DNA of 6,045 nt from Burkholderiaceae bacterium (GTDB lineage Bacteria; Pseudomonadota; Gammaproteobacteria; Burkholderiales; Burkholderiaceae_C). The notes beneath the pieces are model-generated. The model saw nothing but the letters and a program-made list of their open reading frames with translations, had not been told where the DNA came from and did no database searches. The position numbers and the translations under genes were made by a program. This document shows positions 5,733 through 6,045 of this stretch, piece by piece; within the stretch, counting starts at the first letter, position 1, and each line of letters starts with the position of its first letter. The stretch lies in the NCBI GenBank assembly GCA_023260355.1, contig JALQVJ010000053.1, positions 1 to 6,045 on the forward strand, given 5' to 3'.

Positions 5733-6045
5733 ATGCCAATTGTGATCACCAAGCCTCACTGGACCCAACGCATTGCGCCTTGGTTCGCGGGTTTCGACGC
5801 GTGGTTGCTGCTGGCATTTGGTCTGCTGGCCTCTCTGGGGATGGTGACCATGTATTCCGTGGGCTATGACTACGGCAACCGGGTTTTCGACCACGGTCGA
5901 AACCTCGTCGTCGCGCTGGTCGTGATGCTGGTTTTTTCTCAGATTCCGCCCCACCGATTGCGCATGGTGGCCGTGCCGCTGTACGCCGTGGGTGTGGTTC
6001 TCTTGATCGGTGTGGCCTTGTTTGGCCTGTCACGCAATGGGTCAC
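5733..6045 (+). CDS. rodA: Rod-shape protein RodA, SEDS peptidoglycan polymerase (5' part)
   Basis: RodA is the multi-spanning inner-membrane SEDS glycosyltransferase that works with PBP2 (MrdA) in the elongasome to build the side wall. Only the first 104 codons of a protein usually about 370-380 residues are visible. The pattern is a short cytoplasmic tail with APWFAGFD, helix 1 at about 23-42 ending VTMYSVGYD, the DHGRN segment (53-57), helix 2 at about 57-70, the loop QIPPHRLR and helix 3 at about 79-98 ending VALFGL, all typical of betaproteobacterial RodA. The catalytic Asp of SEDS enzymes lies beyond the window. The start at 5733 gives the usual N-terminal length but has only a weak GGG before it. 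An in-frame ATG at 5685 follows a strong GAGGAG (5671-5676, 8-base spacing) and would add 16 residues and overlap the divergent esterase gene; another in-frame ATG is at 5700. mrdA is not immediately upstream. Confidence 0.9.
   Translation, partial: MPIVITKPHWTQRIAPWFAGFDAWLLLAFGLLASLGMVTMYSVGYDYGNRVFDHGRNLVVALVVMLVFSQIPPHRLRMVAVPLYAVGVVLLIGVALFGLSRNGS

Noticed and set aside
5742..5749. GTGATCAC palindrome near the rodA start, resembling half-sites of CRP/FNR-type regulators
   Set aside because: The two halves are adjacent with no 4-6 base spacer as those regulators need, and it lies within the rodA codons.
5715..5954. 80-codon upstream extension of the esterase
   Set aside because: It is antisense to the rodA start, reads as polar His/Gln/Arg-rich sequence and precedes the conserved esterase N-terminus. 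The ATG at 5714 gives the normal family length.
1..6045. Mobile element, defence system or other accessory island
   Set aside because: There are no transposase, integrase, toxin or restriction genes, no target-site duplications and no compositional break; every gene is a housekeeping type.

Overview
This 6 kb window looks like ordinary core chromosome from a betaproteobacterium of the order Burkholderiales, probably the family Comamonadaceae. That placement rests on protein resemblance (LpxC, RuvC with its EIVFVN-type active-site segment, MtgA, RodA and an RNB-domain exonuclease next to a TonB-like gene), on the fairly high GC content and on tight operon packing. It is my recognition, not a search result. 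I see no phage, transposon, CRISPR, rRNA or tRNA signal, and no gene-free stretch longer than about 60 bases.

Left part (1-857, plus strand): the 3' end of lpxC, the committed step of lipid A synthesis, is followed 9 bases later by a 58-residue two-helix membrane protein too short for most gene callers. A 58-base convergent intergenic region (858-915) holds two inverted repeats that may end transcription from both sides.

Central part (5714 down to 916, minus strand): five genes form an apparent operon, in transcription order a YqiA/UPF0227-type esterase, an RNB-family exoribonuclease, a TonB-C-terminal-domain protein, the peptidoglycan glycosyltransferase mtgA and the Holliday junction resolvase ruvC. 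Gaps are 33 and 4 bases, and the last two junctions are ATGA stop/start overlaps, so translational coupling is likely. At the mtgA/ruvC junction an A5G7 run serves as the apparent ribosome binding site for ruvC. It is also a perfect -1 slippery sequence whose use would join MtgA to RuvC in frame.

Right part (5733-6045, plus strand): the 5' end of rodA (mrdB), the SEDS peptidoglycan polymerase of cell elongation, begins 18 bases from the divergent esterase start. It also has an earlier in-frame start with a stronger Shine-Dalgarno sequence inside the esterase gene.

Taken together the window is rich in cell-envelope functions (lipid A, two peptidoglycan polymerases, a TonB-like envelope protein) alongside RNA turnover and recombination genes. 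I found no convincing new multi-gene system. The most unusual points are the slippery mtgA/ruvC junction, the coiled-coil TonB-like protein, a Glu-for-Asp change in the RNB active site and the overlapping divergent starts of rodA and the esterase.
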